From NCBI GenBank assembly GCA_947095585.1, contig OX352765.1, positions 94,076,965-94,140,964 on the forward strand: DNA of 64,000 nt, read 5' to 3'. The stretch is from Nephrocerus scutellatus (taxonomy: Eukaryota; Arthropoda; Insecta; Diptera; Pipunculidae). This document shows positions 48,028 to 59,729 of the stretch, in pieces. Within the stretch, counting starts at the first letter, position 1, and each line of letters opens with the position of its first letter. The position numbers and the translations under genes are program-made. The notes under the pieces are model-generated. The model made no database searches, was not told where the DNA came from, and saw nothing but the letters and a program-made list of their open reading frames with translations.

Positions 48028-48840
48028 TGATGTTCGATGTTCGATGTTGGATGTTCGATTTTCGAGGTTCGATGTTGGTTGTTGGATGTTCGATGTTGGA
48101 TGTTTATGTTCGATGTTGGATGTTCGATGTTTGATGTTCGATCGAAATGTTCGATGTTCGATGTTGGATGTTCAATGTTGAATGTTGGATGTTGTATGTT
48201 GTATGTTCGATGTTCGATGTTAGATGTTGGATGTTCGATGTTCGATGTTCGTTGTTCAATGTTTGTTGATCGATGTTCGATGTTGGATGTTCGATGTTGG
48301 ATGTTCGATGTTGGATGTTCGATGTTGAATGTTGGATGTTCGATGTTGGATGTTTATGTTCGATGTTGGATGTTGGATGTTTGATGTTCGATGTTGGGTG
48401 TTCGATGTTCGATGTTGGATGTTCGATGTTGGATGTTGGATGTTCGATGTTGAATGTTGGATGTTGGATGTTGGATGTTGGATGTTGGATGTTCGATGTT
48501 GGATGTTCGATGTTGGATGTTCGATGATGAATGTTGGATATTGGATGTTCGATGTTGTATGTTCGATGTTGGATGTTCGATGTTAGATATTGGATGTTAG
48601 ATGTTGGATGTTGGATGTTCGATGTTCGATGTTAGTTGTTCGATGTTGGATGTTCGATGTTAGATGTTGGATGTTAGATGTTGGGTGTTGGATGTTCGAT
48701 GTTCGATGTTGGATGTTGGATGTTCGATGTTCGATGTTCGATGTTGAATGTTGGATGTTGGATGTTTGATGTTCGATGTTGGATGTTCGATGTTCGATGT
48801 TCGATGTTGGATGTTGGATGTTGGATGTTGGATGTTGAAT
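47611..48840. repeat. 1.2-kb tandem array of a 7-bp unit (GATGTTC / GATGTTG)
   Basis: About 175 head-to-tail copies of GATGTTC or GATGTTG with occasional variants (AATGTTG, GATGTTA, GATGATG). Higher-order duplications are visible: a GATTATGAATGATGG block starts at 47714 and 47791 (77 bp, 11 units apart), and a related block at 47917 is 126 bp (18 units) further on. Because 7 and 3 share no factor, 21 bp encode the same cyclic heptapeptide in every frame (MFDVGCW/MLDVRCS style on +, SNIEHPT style on -). The long ORFs here are therefore by-products of the repeat. Confidence 0.95.
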
Positions 48841-51535
48841 ATCTTTTTCATATTCGCGAGCGGTAAAGGGATCTCGACGCTGTGATGATCAGGCAATGTA
48901 CCCCCCCAAGCGAGATTCATAGACCTGCAGATCCTGAGGCCTTTAGGATATGGGTCCTGGATATGTGATGTCACTGGCAATGTATTCCCAAAGGGGAGTA
49001 CATCAAGTGATGTATTCCCGAGTGGAAAGGCAGCTACTTTTTGCATCCTACAAGGGGACCATTTTGTGTCCATATATTCGCTCGGCTGGAAAACTTCGCT
49101 AAAACTACGAGTTATTTGGTACCTTAATTGGGTAAATATGTAATGGTTTTAAGTCAATACAAGGAGTACATTAACAGCAAATTGTGCCGTTGTATAACAG
49201 CAACAGCAGTCGATGCGAACTGCGATCGAACAACTCTGAGTTTAACTCCAAATTCGATTGTGATTGGGATATCAGTGAGTCAAAGTGACAGCTACTGCAT
49301 TAACGGTTGTTGCAAAAATACAAATTAATCATTTGTACGAATTTAAGGCAATATATGTTACAAACAGGGCCGTCTTAAGGTATCGGCACCCGTGGGCTAC
49401 TAAAGAGAATGAACCACACTTCATAAGAAAATACACGGACCGGCAAGCGGGAGCGAGGTGACCGGTAAAGTTATACAAAAGTGTCAGTTCGTTTGTTACC
49501 ACTACACAAATGAAATAAAAACCAATATTTCGCTCTAAAGAGCTACCAAAATAGGAGTTTCCAGTGAGTTGAACTCATTTAACAACGGCTCAGCTTTAAC
49601 TTTGGTTGCCGGCTTTTGAAAATTATTTTCGTAAACTTTATTCAAAGCATCTTTAAAATTTTCATAAACAGAAACCTCTGCCTTCACTGAATCAACTCTT
49701 GCTGACCAACGAGTGTCGCTTAATTTTTTGAGAACTTTTGCAGGTGTTTTTGGCTGCTAGCGTGTCTTTCAAGATTTCCCATCGACAAAGAAATTGTATA
49801 GATTTTGTAAGTTGCTTATACGCAGCAATTGAGTTAATTAACTTGTACAATAGAAAGATGAATAGATTTTGAATACAAATAACTAAAAATAACAAAAAAA
49901 TATAACTCCAATAAAAATTGCCGCCCCCAAAAAGCTTGCGCCTCGGGGCTTTAGCCCCTGTAGTTGTGGCGGCCCTGGTCACAAGTCACAACTCGAACGT
50001 TAACTTCAGTCATTGCGTCAACTGTAAAATCAGAAAAATATATTGCCACTTTCTCGTACATAGATACAAACGCTAGTATATAGCAAGCGGTGACCAAATT
50101 CTGAGGCATTGCCAGTTGTTCTTTTTCGGCTGTAGTTGCCATTTTACCGTCTGATTAATGCAAAGCAATGAGGGGCAAAAACAGGTGAGTGGTTAGTGAG
50201 TACGCCGGTACATTAACCGCATATTGTGGCCACATTACATCATCATCCCTTATCCCTTAAGGAGAATAACAGTAATTATTATATTTATTATTTGCCCTTT
50301 CGTCCGTGTTCACCACACATGACGGGTACGCGAATAGTACACTTTCTTCCTTGCTGTCGCTGGAGCTTTACTCTGTCGTCGGCGTCAGCGCACAAGCTTA
50401 TGATTTAATTTAATATGAGTGAGGAATGCGTCGTAGCGGCCGGCGGCTCGGAAGATCGCGGAGAGGCTTTACAGAGGGACGCACATACTCGCTCGCAAAA
50501 TAATAACGTAACATGGCATCTTAATAGCCGTAAGTACCGAGGAAATTAATATAATAATTCATTGCAATAACTTACTCCGGGCCCGCAGGAGGCGGACGGA
50601 CGCGGCCACTTGTAAATCGCTTTTGTCACAGTAATAGCAGTTATAGCACAATAGTTACGTTCCCAGTTCACATACGTTATTACGTACAAAGCTCCAGAAT
50701 ACGCCGTGTAACTGTAATAAGTCAGTGCCTGGTTCGTAATTTTTTTTCGGGTCTACTGTATATGAGGGCGGTTTTGTCATGCGATGGGCGAGGAGAAGGG
50801 TAGAAAAGGTAAGAGTTATGATTTTTGCTCATGAGCGTATGTAGTGGGTATTTGTTTATGTTTTGCTGTGCATTGTGCACCCTGTGGTGGGTACGGTGGG
50901 TGGGCAAGCCGCTAGCTATAAACATTTTTCGTTTCTTTTGCAATTCATTTACTCCGTGGAAACTGTTTATGACTTTGAAGAAGTTTTCTTGGATGCGTCC
51001 ATATTGTTCTACGATTTTATTAGTGTGTGTTTGTCATCGTACTCCATGTACGGGTATCCTTGTATCTACTCACATGTCATCTCAACGAAATAATTAATTT
51101 TTTCCACTGGATATGGAGGAATTAATTATCAAAAATATACAAGTATTCCAAAGGATTGTCTTACTCATAAAGTTACCCAACATATGTTCTTATGACAAAG
51201 ACACAATTAACCTACAAAGTAAACATAAATTGGAAGAATTTTGAGAAAGTTGCAAGTTTTAAAAACATTCCATAAACTCACATTCAGTTTGTCACTTAAG
51301 ACTCACCTTCCGCTGTAGAACCACTTCTCTGGAACACAGCATAACACAGGCATAGTTTGCTTAAGATACGCCAGTTAATTATTTAACGATTTATTTCTCA
51401 GGTAGAGTTTAATGTTTGGAGACATTTCTACTGCACACGTACATAGAGTGGCTACATACAGGCTGCTCATTGTACCTTCTCCAATACTTTCCTGTATGTG
51501 ACTTTGTCAAGAGCTGGCCATTCTACAAGCTTTTG
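48841..51535. other. No supported gene
   Basis: 48860-49080 is a short moderate-GC stretch with a repeated TGTATTCCC motif (48980 and 49012) and one minus-strand open frame running into the heptamer array. The remainder to 51.5 kb has only short ORFs. Confidence 0.42.
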
Positions 51536-51540
51536 TATTC

Positions 51541-53090
51541 ATCATCATATTCGGCTCTACAACCGCACAACCGGGGTACGATCCTGGCATCCCGCAAGAA
51601 ATCTCTCCACTGGCTCCGATTTTGAGAAGATGTAATCCAGTTTGGCATCCCTAAACTCTGGGTGTTCTGCTCTACGCCATCCTTTCAGCGTAAACTTAGC
51701 TGGCGTCGCTGTCGTGTTCCATAAATTCTAACGCAAAGGACTTTCCGAGGAGGAAAGTAGATCTCAACATTATAAAGTCGCCGGAATCGTCCTTCCTCAC
51801 ATACGGGCCCAACAATTATCCGTAAGACTTTTCACTCGAAAGCGGCTTAGAGGTTTTTGCTAAGCACCCAAGTCTCTGATCCATTGTCCATTACCAGCAG
51901 CTTGGATGTTATGGTTAAGTTCCAGGATTTGAAGAGTCCTGACAGACTATAGTAGGCTTTATTGGCTTCAAGCAACCGTGCATCCTGTACAGCTTTTGGG
52001 TTTCTACCAACGATGTTAATATCGTCTGCGTAAGGCAGTATCTGAATGGACTTACATAGATGATTGTTGTATGGGGCTATCCAGTCTTGTAGAATAGAGG
52101 ATAAAACCTTCGTACGCGGTACTTAACAACGTTATACCACGATAATTGATGCATGTTGTGACATCTCCTTTCTTATGTGTGGTGCACATATCGCCAATCT
52201 TCTGGCATCGCTTCTTTCTTCCATACTTGCACTATTAGTTCATGAATTGCTTGGTGTATTGCGGGACCTCCTGAAATAATCAGCTCCGCTGGGATACCAT
52301 TTGATCCCAAGCCTTATTATTTTTGAGTCGATTTATCGCTCTTCTAACTTCGTCTATGCTTGGTGGCGGCAGCAACATACTGAAGGCTTCGGTCATTGGT
52401 GGAGCCTCCAGTTCCTTAGTTAGTTGGCCATTAAGTAACTCATAAAAGTGCTCTTCATCGCTCTTTATATTCATCTAAGCATGCCCGCGTTCTATGCGAT
52501 TGTTGCATTCCTCGGTACACAACATTCTTACGTTTAGTCGCTAGCTTACATTCGCTATCGAAACAGTCGTTTCGTTCAGATTTCTGCGAGTACTGCCTAA
52601 GATGGAGTAAGCAGTACTAATGACTTTGTCTTTATGTCTTTTTAAGGCGTGTACATTTCTCTTCTACGTCTGGCATCTCAGCCCCAGGACTTACTCTCCC
52701 TGCATTTAGGGCAAGTCCTATCGCTTGACCGTAGTTGTTTCTGGTCTCTTCGTTGCGAGGGGTAGCCATGTTGCCTTGAATCTGATTCGTGGATGCAGTC
52801 TTTCACGATGATGCAATCCGCACTCTGATCAACATACCAACAAGATAGTGGTCCGAGCCGACGTGGCGGCGGTCTATCAACACAAGCTCTATCTGGTTGC
52901 AAGTGGCTTTGTAGATATTTTTACGCGCAAACCTTTTACTGGAAACGACCAAATTATTGCCTACCTGCATCTCTATGACTCGTTGTCCTTTGTCATTAGT
53001 GGTCTCGTGTAAGCTGTGGAGGCCAATATACTGTCTGAATACTGGCTGCTTACCTATTGTGGCATTCATATCCCCCAGAATAATTTATTC
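51541..53090 (-). mobile_element. RTE-like LINE copy, endonuclease plus RT pieces
   Basis: From high to low coordinate: endonuclease IILGDMNATIGKQPVFRQYI, LHETTNDKGQRVIEMQVGNN, LVVSSKRFARKN, then NQIELVLIDRRHVGSDHYLV (53090-52840; the SDH catalytic motif is intact); RT motif 0/1 region MLLPPPSIDEVRRAINRLKN (52474-52300); then a broken RT with pieces of the DINIVGRN region near 52000-52025; and the 3' tail at 51541-51575 (CGGTTGTAGAGCCGAATATG then ATGATG on the minus strand). It aligns by eye with the copy at 12.7-15 kb. Confidence 0.82.
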
Positions 53091-53478
53091 AAAGAATTCT
53101 TCTTTTTCATCATTTGGGGAGTCCTCCGCACGGCTTATGTTCATTTATTGCTTTAAAGCCGATAACGGTGGGTTTTATTCTTTTGCTGAATCCACCCCGA
53201 GGGCATGATGTCTGGCTTGACAGCTGCAATATATGTCATATTATGATTTTTGTAAGAAACCATTCATTATGATATGCCGTGATCTGATGCCGCTATATGG
53301 CTTGATTTAAAAAAATGTATGGCAGCCCCCCGACCCTGAGCCCAATGAATACCAAATTTTAATAGAAAATGTTGTCACCGAAATTACTCCACCACCGAAC
53401 GAAGGACGGAGCGATAGACTGAACGACAGAAAGAACCATGCCTAATCTACTTGGGGCGCTGTTCAATAGCAAAAAGAA

Positions 53479-53602
53479 ATGAGACCATTAGATACATAAA
53501 AAATATGGAAAGTAAGAAAAAATTTAAAAAAAGCAGTGAGATTCGAACCCGTGCCGCTTTGTTTTCTTTATATTTTTTATGTCATTTCAAATTAGGTCTC
53601 AT
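53479..53602. repeat. Imperfect palindrome with a B-box-like loop
   Basis: ATGAGACC (53479-53486) pairs with GGTCTCAT (53595-53602), and ATAAAAAATAT (53496-53506) pairs with ATATTTTTTAT (53570-53580). The loop contains GATTCGAACCCGTGCCGC. On the minus strand this reads GGGTTCGAATC, close to a pol III B box. It may be a MITE or SINE relic; a tRNA fold is not present. Confidence 0.55.
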
Positions 53603-53747
53603 GAGCACAGAGGTTGGGTGTTGAAGTGTTAAACAAGAGCACTGCTTTAAGAAGTGCAGTATAAGGCGGACAGACAGATGACATGGCAACAACATAAGAA
53701 TAAATAAACGAATTTATTAGCCTAAGCAATTTATATTCCAATCACAT

Positions 53748-53753
53748 TTTATT
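53748..53753 (-). other. Poly(A) signal of the collagen-like gene
   Basis: AATAAA on the minus strand, 28 nt past the TGA stop (53781-53783). Confidence 0.6.
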
Positions 53754-53780
53754 TCTTTTTTGTTTTTGCACAATATCCTA

Positions 53781-54607
53781 TCAAGCACTGACAACTTCAG
53801 GAATTGTTTCACCGCTCTTCAGATGAGGATATTTCCCGCCGCTATAGTATCCATGTCCTTGCCCCTTGTTATATCCATGTCCGTAGCCGTGACCATGTCC
53901 GCCTTGTCCATGACCATGATGCCCATGTCCATTGTTGTTATCATCGTCATCGTCGGCATCGTCGCCATCTTCACCTTGTTCACCTACATCGCCTGGAGGT
54001 CCGTCGGGCCCTTTTCTGCCTTGATTACCGTCAGGACCCTTTGGTCCTGCCCTTCCACGAGGTCCTTGTACCCCTGGTGGTCCAGCAACTGGATAATACT
54101 CGTAGTTATATTTGTAATACTTAATCGGAACGAACACTGGATAATACCAGACTTTTCCTTCGCCGTTATTCTTGCCACCGTAGTCATTGCTATGCGAATC
54201 ATCCCCAGTAAGATCCAAGCTGCCGCCATAAACACTGCCATAATCCTGACCATTTCCTTTGCCTCCATATTTGCCACCACCACCACCACCATAGTTACCA
54301 CCATAATTGCTGTTCTTGCGCTTCGGTGCACTCTTGAGCAAGCTCTCATTTGGCGTTTCGTCATCACTGGCCAGCAGCGTTGCGGGCGCTTCAGCATCTT
54401 TGGCAATATCAGAGGCAGACACGTGCGAATCAACGGCTCTACCCTTTCCAGTGATAAATGCATTGCCAGCGTCCAGCGCAAGCAAAATTAAAAGTCCTTT
54501 AAGCCGAAAACAAATGGAAATATACTTTGAGTTATTAAAATTACAGATACAACAATAATTGTGCAGCAGTGCAAACCTAGTCCAGTCCAAGATTTATGCT
54601 TCACCAT
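53781..54607 (-). CDS. Secreted collagen-like, Gly/His/Asp-rich protein (2 exons, 248 aa)
   Basis: Exon 1 is 54577-54607 (ATG at 54607), the intron 54497-54576 (GTTTGC ... TTAAAG, 80 nt), and exon 2 53781-54496; 747 nt in frame. Splicing gives MVKHKSWTGLGLLILLALDA then GNA, a textbook signal peptide with cleavage after residue 23. The unspliced ATG frame instead hits a stop at once. Mature regions: an acidic/Ala segment to about 60, a Gly/Tyr/Asn-rich stretch 75-119, a Tyr-rich block 128-147 (KVWYYPVFVPIKYYKYNYEY), 14 uninterrupted Gly-X-Y triplets 149-190, a poly-Asp run, a His-Gly block 200-231, and the tail SGETIPEVVSA. It is likely an extracellular structural, cuticle-like, eggshell or secretion protein; tissue unknown. 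Fourteen triplets are short for a stable triple helix. No orthologue recognised. Confidence 0.82.
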
Positions 54608-54617
54608 TTTCGATTCG

Positions 54618-54655
54618 TGACTGTTGTCTTTTTGTGAGGATATGTGGCTTTTATA
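54618..54655 (-). promoter_or_regulatory. TATA box and initiator of the collagen-like gene
   Basis: TATAAAAG on the minus strand (54648-54655). About 33 nt downstream is ACAGT (54620-54624), an arthropod initiator-like motif. The implied 5' UTR is only about 15 nt before the ATG at 54607. A strong TATA box suits a highly expressed, stage- or tissue-specific secreted protein. Confidence 0.6.
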
Positions 54656-54699
54656 GGCATTGGAGCGGCGCGAGCATACCGATCGTTAGAGCATCAGCA

Positions 54700-56275
54700 A
54701 CTAGCCAGAACAATACACCACCGGCCCCAGCAGCAACGAAAAATATTCAAATCGCGCGCTTCTTTAATTCTCTGATTCTCTCTGCTGAGAAGTGTTTCAG
54801 TTTTAAATTTAAATACATTATTAGAAACGTTTATTGACTCGACTGTGCAAAATTTATTGGCGAAACATAAATTGGCATTCAACGACAAATCTGTATGTAC
54901 ATAAATTATTTTTTTCTGTTAATACATTTGTTAGACAATGAATTTGGGTCAACTGAGAAGTTCGATAAACTCCATGACGCCTGATAATATTTCTGCAACA
55001 ACTGAAATAGCCATTTGGCTATTAAGTTTTGGTCACAAAGTTCCTAGAGTTGCCTAAAAAGAAGCGTTCCAACATTAACTCCGTTTTAATTCGTATATAG
55101 TTCTCCATACTAATAGTTCTACAAGCACATTTTTCCAAACTGTTAAACAAGTCAATTACTTAAGCTCATTCGAATCCCTTATCAACCAAAACACTGCTTA
55201 GATCAGTAACTATCGATTATAGCTTTCTAATGTTCTTTTGGCCATTTTGAAGCTTTCGAGCCGCGTTATATGAACGCGATAATGGAGCTCAAATGTTGTC
55301 AGCATCCGTTTAACATATGTGTGGTATGATTAGTACTGATATTTATGGGTCAAATATAATAGAGTAAAAGCGTCAGTATCCACTAGAGAACCATAATTGA
55401 AAATAGGCAACTGCCAACCGGTTAGTAATTAATTAATTTACAAGCTTCTTCTAATTTAATTTAAATTTCTATGAATCAAGCAAAGAAAAAGTACAAAAAT
55501 ACCTCTTTGTTCGGTGGCGCGTTTTCAAATTTATGTTTCTTCTAATAATACATAAATGTATATTAGATACTATGTATTAGGTGGAGACTAACAGAAGGCG
55601 AAGTTGGACAAACAAAGAAGAGAGAGAAGAATCTTCTCTAGAGTGCTTTTGATAATTCCGCTTTTACCAAACCATTTACCAATATTGAGGTTGTTTGTTG
55701 GGTTGGCTTGGTTTCTGGCTTTTCGAATGCAGTATGCAAAACTGGTGTAACATGCTGTTTATCATTCAGAAGCCCAAGAAGCAGGTTATTCAGAAGAATA
55801 AAATTTTACGTTTGTCTCTAGTGTGTTACTTTGCCAACTGTAATGTTTCTTCTAAAGGTTTTATCCTCCCTGAGGAACGTCGACGCGAATTAGAGTTACA
55901 TTGATAAACAGAGATCTTGAAATTATGGTTATTAAGAAAACTATATACTATAAAAGTATGGTTTTTTTTTGGAGGTGGTTGGAAATCTTCAAAAAGCCTT
56001 AAGCCTTAACATGTGCAAGTCTCTCTCAGATTCTTACTGAGTCAAACCAACCCCCAGTAATTATTTCATAGCCACTCCCATGGGACTACCGTAAGGCATT
56101 TCATCACGGGAAGGCTCTCAGCGAGGGCTGCACTTTCATTTTTGATATTCTATTTCTTCTCCTTCTGTATTCACCCTTCTTATTTGTTACCCTTCTTCTT
56201 TGTTACCCTTCTTCATTCCCCCTCTCACGCTCGAGACACCATCGGCGCTGCATTATTCTGGAAGGTATTCCACTG
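54700..56275. other. No supported gene
   Basis: AT-rich spacer upstream of the collagen-like gene. Short ORFs only, none with a recognisable family. Confidence 0.45.
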
Positions 56276-56279
56276 ATTG

Positions 56280-56690
56280 CATTCTATATCTTCTCATTTT
56301 ATAACATAGAATTATCTATGTTTTTTGGCGAAATAGTGTCTCCTATTTCCTCTGACAAATCCTGTCTTACTCCTGTTAAAAGGCGGACAATGGAAGAAAA
56401 CATGGTCCACATCTTCTGGTATACCCTAACGTAAAGTACATTGCGGTGATCTCTCGTGCTTATATTTAAAGAGGTATTCGCGGAAACACCCACACCCAAT
56501 TAAAAATTGGGATAGATAGAAGTCCTCGACCTCTACCGGTGGTACTACATCTACAGATGGTACTAATCTCTGGGTCATATATCGCAAGGAAGGGAAGCAA
56601 TCAGCAGCGCACTGCCAACAACCATCCAAGAACATTGGAAAGCAGTGAAAAATGTTTTCACATCTGGGGGGGAAAGTTTTGTTGGTAGAA
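56280..56690 (-). mobile_element. LINE C-terminal (zinc-finger) fragment
   Basis: The minus frame 56635-56426 reads VVPPVEVEDFYLSQFLIGCG, CFREYLFKYKHERSPQCTL. One frame over follows EDVDHVFFHCP-like sequence. This is the C-terminal 'YLTQFLTGHGCFREYL...C' block of R1/I-type LINEs. Frameshifted. Confidence 0.7.
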
Positions 56691-56699
56691 GCCAGGCAA

Positions 56700-57345
56700 T
56701 GATACCTGGAGGCGGATTGAGGAACGTAACCTACTTAAGCTCGTATTGTAGGTTCCCCAGCAGCAGCTGTATCGAAAAAATAGGAGGAGGGCATCGTATT
56801 GTATAGGAAGTGACAAACGTAATTATATTAACAAACTGGCCACAGAAGCAGAGGAAGCAGCGAGCAGGTGCGATAGCATAACCGTTTACATAATCACCAA
56901 AGAGCTGACAGGTGGTCACCGCTCTGGCCAACATCCGGACCTAGATGGTGACGTACTCGTTTCAGATGAGGATCAGCTCAAGCGACGAAGGGAGTATTTT
57001 TCTATGATCCTTAACCGTTTATTCGCCAACGATATGCACCCAAATCAAACTTAGCTTCTGGAAGTAACAATTTCCCGAATTCGCACCTCAACTCCCAGTA
57101 AAGATGAGATCCCTACCGTGATCAGCGCACCAAAAAACTGGCTTGCCTTGCACAAGAAGGATATACCCGATATACTAATAGCTGTTATTAAAGCAACCTA
57201 TGATGGCTCTTAATGTCATGTGCTTCATAGAGGAAAGCTGTCATAGGAATTCGAGATCCTAAGTGGGATACGACAAGGTCGCCGATACCTTTTTTGTTGG
57301 TGATTAGCGATGTGCTTCACGCAGCTTTATCTACTGGAATTAAGC
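56700..57345 (+). mobile_element. RT fragment of a second RTE/CR1-like LINE family
   Basis: The + frames read ATEAEEAASRCDSITVYIIT, KELTGGHRSG, DGDVLVSDEDQLKRRREYFS and MILNRLF (about 56840-57030). Further on come AVIKATYDGS, VLHRGKLS, FEILSGIRQG and LVISDVLHAAL (about 57180-57335). These match the pre-RT block and RT motifs B-C of RTE-type elements. The wording differs from the copies at 12.7 and 51.5 kb, so this is a different family. Confidence 0.74.
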
Positions 57346-58000
57346 GCTGCCTGGCTATCTGAAAAGATATATATTCTCGCGCCCTTAATGTCCTTACTAA
57401 AGTTAATACTGGCGCAGATCTCGATGGGATGGAGTTCCGCCTTAAATACCGTAGGATTAAGTTCCATTGGTATTGAGACTTTGGTATTGGGTCCAAAGAC
57501 ACCAGCTCCTACTCTAATTTCCAAATTCGATTCATCTGTGAATTAGACCAGACCTCTAGCGTCCAGTGCCGGAACACTATTAGACTAGTCCCCACGTTCT
57601 TATATTGCTACCTCAAATAACCTGTCGAACCAGTATTCCCTGACCATAATGTCGGGGATAGTGCAAAACATGTCACTTTCAGAAATTGAGTCAAGAATTT
57701 TCAGGTGTCCATGTCCATGGTCACATGGTTTGTACTTATATTCTAATAACAATATTCGGCGCGACAGACCATTGAGGTTGAGGCCAAGGCCTAACTTCTC
57801 GTGTTGTGCATGCATGTGCATAAAGAATTGCGAGGGTGAAAGCCCTGCGACAGCTTCTAATACTGTTGTATGGCAGGTACGCATGGCACCCATGATACTG
57901 AGACGGATCTCAGTAAGACCTGTACTCATGCATGGAATAAGGGTGTTGCGGCAAGTTTGAGAAAAAGTCACATACAGCAAAATGATGGAGAAGGTATTAA
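57317..58000 (-). mobile_element. R1/LOA-like LINE fragment (linker plus RNase H)
   Basis: The minus frame 57980-57600 (126 codons without a stop) contains IRLSIMGAMRTCHTTVLEAV, then AGLSPSQFFMHMHAQHEKLG, the post-RT linker. After a break, the RNase H region 57524-57327 reads VGAGVFGPNTKVSIPMELNP, TVFKAELHPIEICASI, IYIFSDSQAALNSS, with the E and second D catalytic positions present. It lies tail-to-tail against the + strand fragment ending at 57345. Confidence 0.78.
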
Positions 58001-59319
58001 GAGCAGCCTGTTTGCGAATTGCGGATTCATGGTGCGCTGAGGACGACCCTTACACATCTCTGCCCGGTGGGTCTAAGAGTGCCGCTGAACCCTAACCAAA
58101 ACTAGCCTATGGTTTTCGTTTTGATTTTCTTACCGGGCTTTTAAACACCTGTTTTTCCGAACTGCTACTCGTAAATGAATGACAAAGTTGGGACGGATAT
58201 TACAAACTGTCTTAAGTAAATACCGACAAAAATTAGGGCGTGACAAGGTCTGTATAGACAATGTACTTAAAAATTATCACTAGAAGGAACGATACAGACA
58301 ACGACAGCATAGCTAAACAAACCCATAAGCCGCAACGCTAAATATATAGGCTGAGTAGGTGCACTTCATCAGCCGTCGCACAGTACGTCTTAATTGTACC
58401 AACTGGGAAATGTTTATTTCGCCATTATGTGATCGCGGCCCAATAAAAATTTTCATTTTATAGGATATCTTATAGGAGTATCTCGATCTCGAATAAATCG
58501 CTAAATGGTGCGTCTGTCCGTCTGTCGGTGTCTGTTCGTATCGCTGATGTGTGCGCAAGCGCCCGTTTTTACTAATTCTCTCTTTGGAAGAAGATTTATT
58601 GCATTTGGCGACCGACCGTCAGAGCGATCGACCGACAGCCATGATCTGTGAGTAGATTGTCAATATGAAAACTGGCCACTGGAACTGCTAACATCATTTA
58701 TTTTGTATCTACTCGCTTGTAAACGATTGCCTTGCTGTCAAATGTGTGGAAGCCGTCGCCGATTGTTGCCGCGATCAATACGCGATTTACGTGCAATGTT
58801 TCTATGGATCTGTTTAGCGAAATGTAATTGTTTTTGGCAGCAGCAGCAAGAGATCGGCAGCTAGCATCGGACAACAGTTTTCTGATTTCAATTCTTCCAT
58901 TGTGTATGCGTTCCGTGGGGCGGGCGATTCGGCTCGGAGGCTGTTTTGGCAGGCGGAAAATATAATTTCCAAGAAACGTTAGTTGAAATGCACTACACAC
59001 GCATAGACATAGATACTAATCAGTTGCATTATGGTATACACACACACACAGCAAAGGTAAACTTTGCTCTGCTGTGCTTTTCCTGAACCATAATTTCATT
59101 GCTATGTGTGTGCTGTGTTTGTTGTACGCTTATGTGTGGAAGCATCCCAAAGATTGACACTTTTCACTCTCCACACAACAGGTATATGTAGGATGTACCA
59201 GCACAAGCAGAACCCCGTTCAACTTACAGCAACTATGTCTGGAGAGTATGAGCATTCCCCGTCGTAATTCGAAATTTGTTTTCGCGATTCCAGGATTTAT
59301 TCATTGACATCTTTACGCG

Positions 59320-59362
59320 GATGGACGGATGGAAGGATCGATGGTTGGATGGATGGATGGAT
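59320..59362. repeat. (GGAT)n microsatellite
   Basis: GGATGGA-type tandem tetranucleotides, imperfect at the left end and perfect at about 59347-59362. Confidence 0.85.
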
Positions 59363-59704
59363 GTGTTGGGTGAATGTAGATTGATTAATTTCTGGTTTGG
59401 GTTTGAATCTGTTTTGACCCGATGCATCAACAGCGTCAGATATCGCGCGGGATGCCCGTAAATAAACATTTTTGGACGACAACCAACACAGTATTTACAT
59501 AAATGAACAAAAAAAATCTCACGAGAATCTTTCAATCTTTCATCTGAATTCGGCTGCCGAACCAAATTGTCGATCCTATAAATTGTGCGACAGATATAGT
59601 TTTTGTTGCCATGATGTGTTGTCCGCGTTTGTACGTTCGCCTCTTCAAACTCAATTTGTGACAATAAATCGCCAAATTTTGACAGTTTGTGTACCATAGT
59701 GCTG

Positions 59705-59729
59705 CACACACACACACACACACACACAC
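59705..59729. repeat. (CA)n microsatellite
   Basis: Twelve tandem CA dinucleotides. Confidence 0.95.

Noticed and set aside
47716..48866. Several ORFs of 60-150 codons rich in MFDVGCW/SNIEHPT
   Set aside because: They are forced by the 7-bp tandem repeat in every frame and carry no codon-level signal of selection.
53545..53575. Possible tRNA gene (GGTTCGAATC on minus strand)
   Set aside because: No A box at the right distance and no cloverleaf; the motif sits in a palindrome loop instead.
53760..54491. 243-codon + strand ORF opposite the collagen-like gene
   Set aside because: It is the shadow of the minus-strand gene; Gly- and Pro-rich codons read in reverse lack stops. It has no start context or domain.
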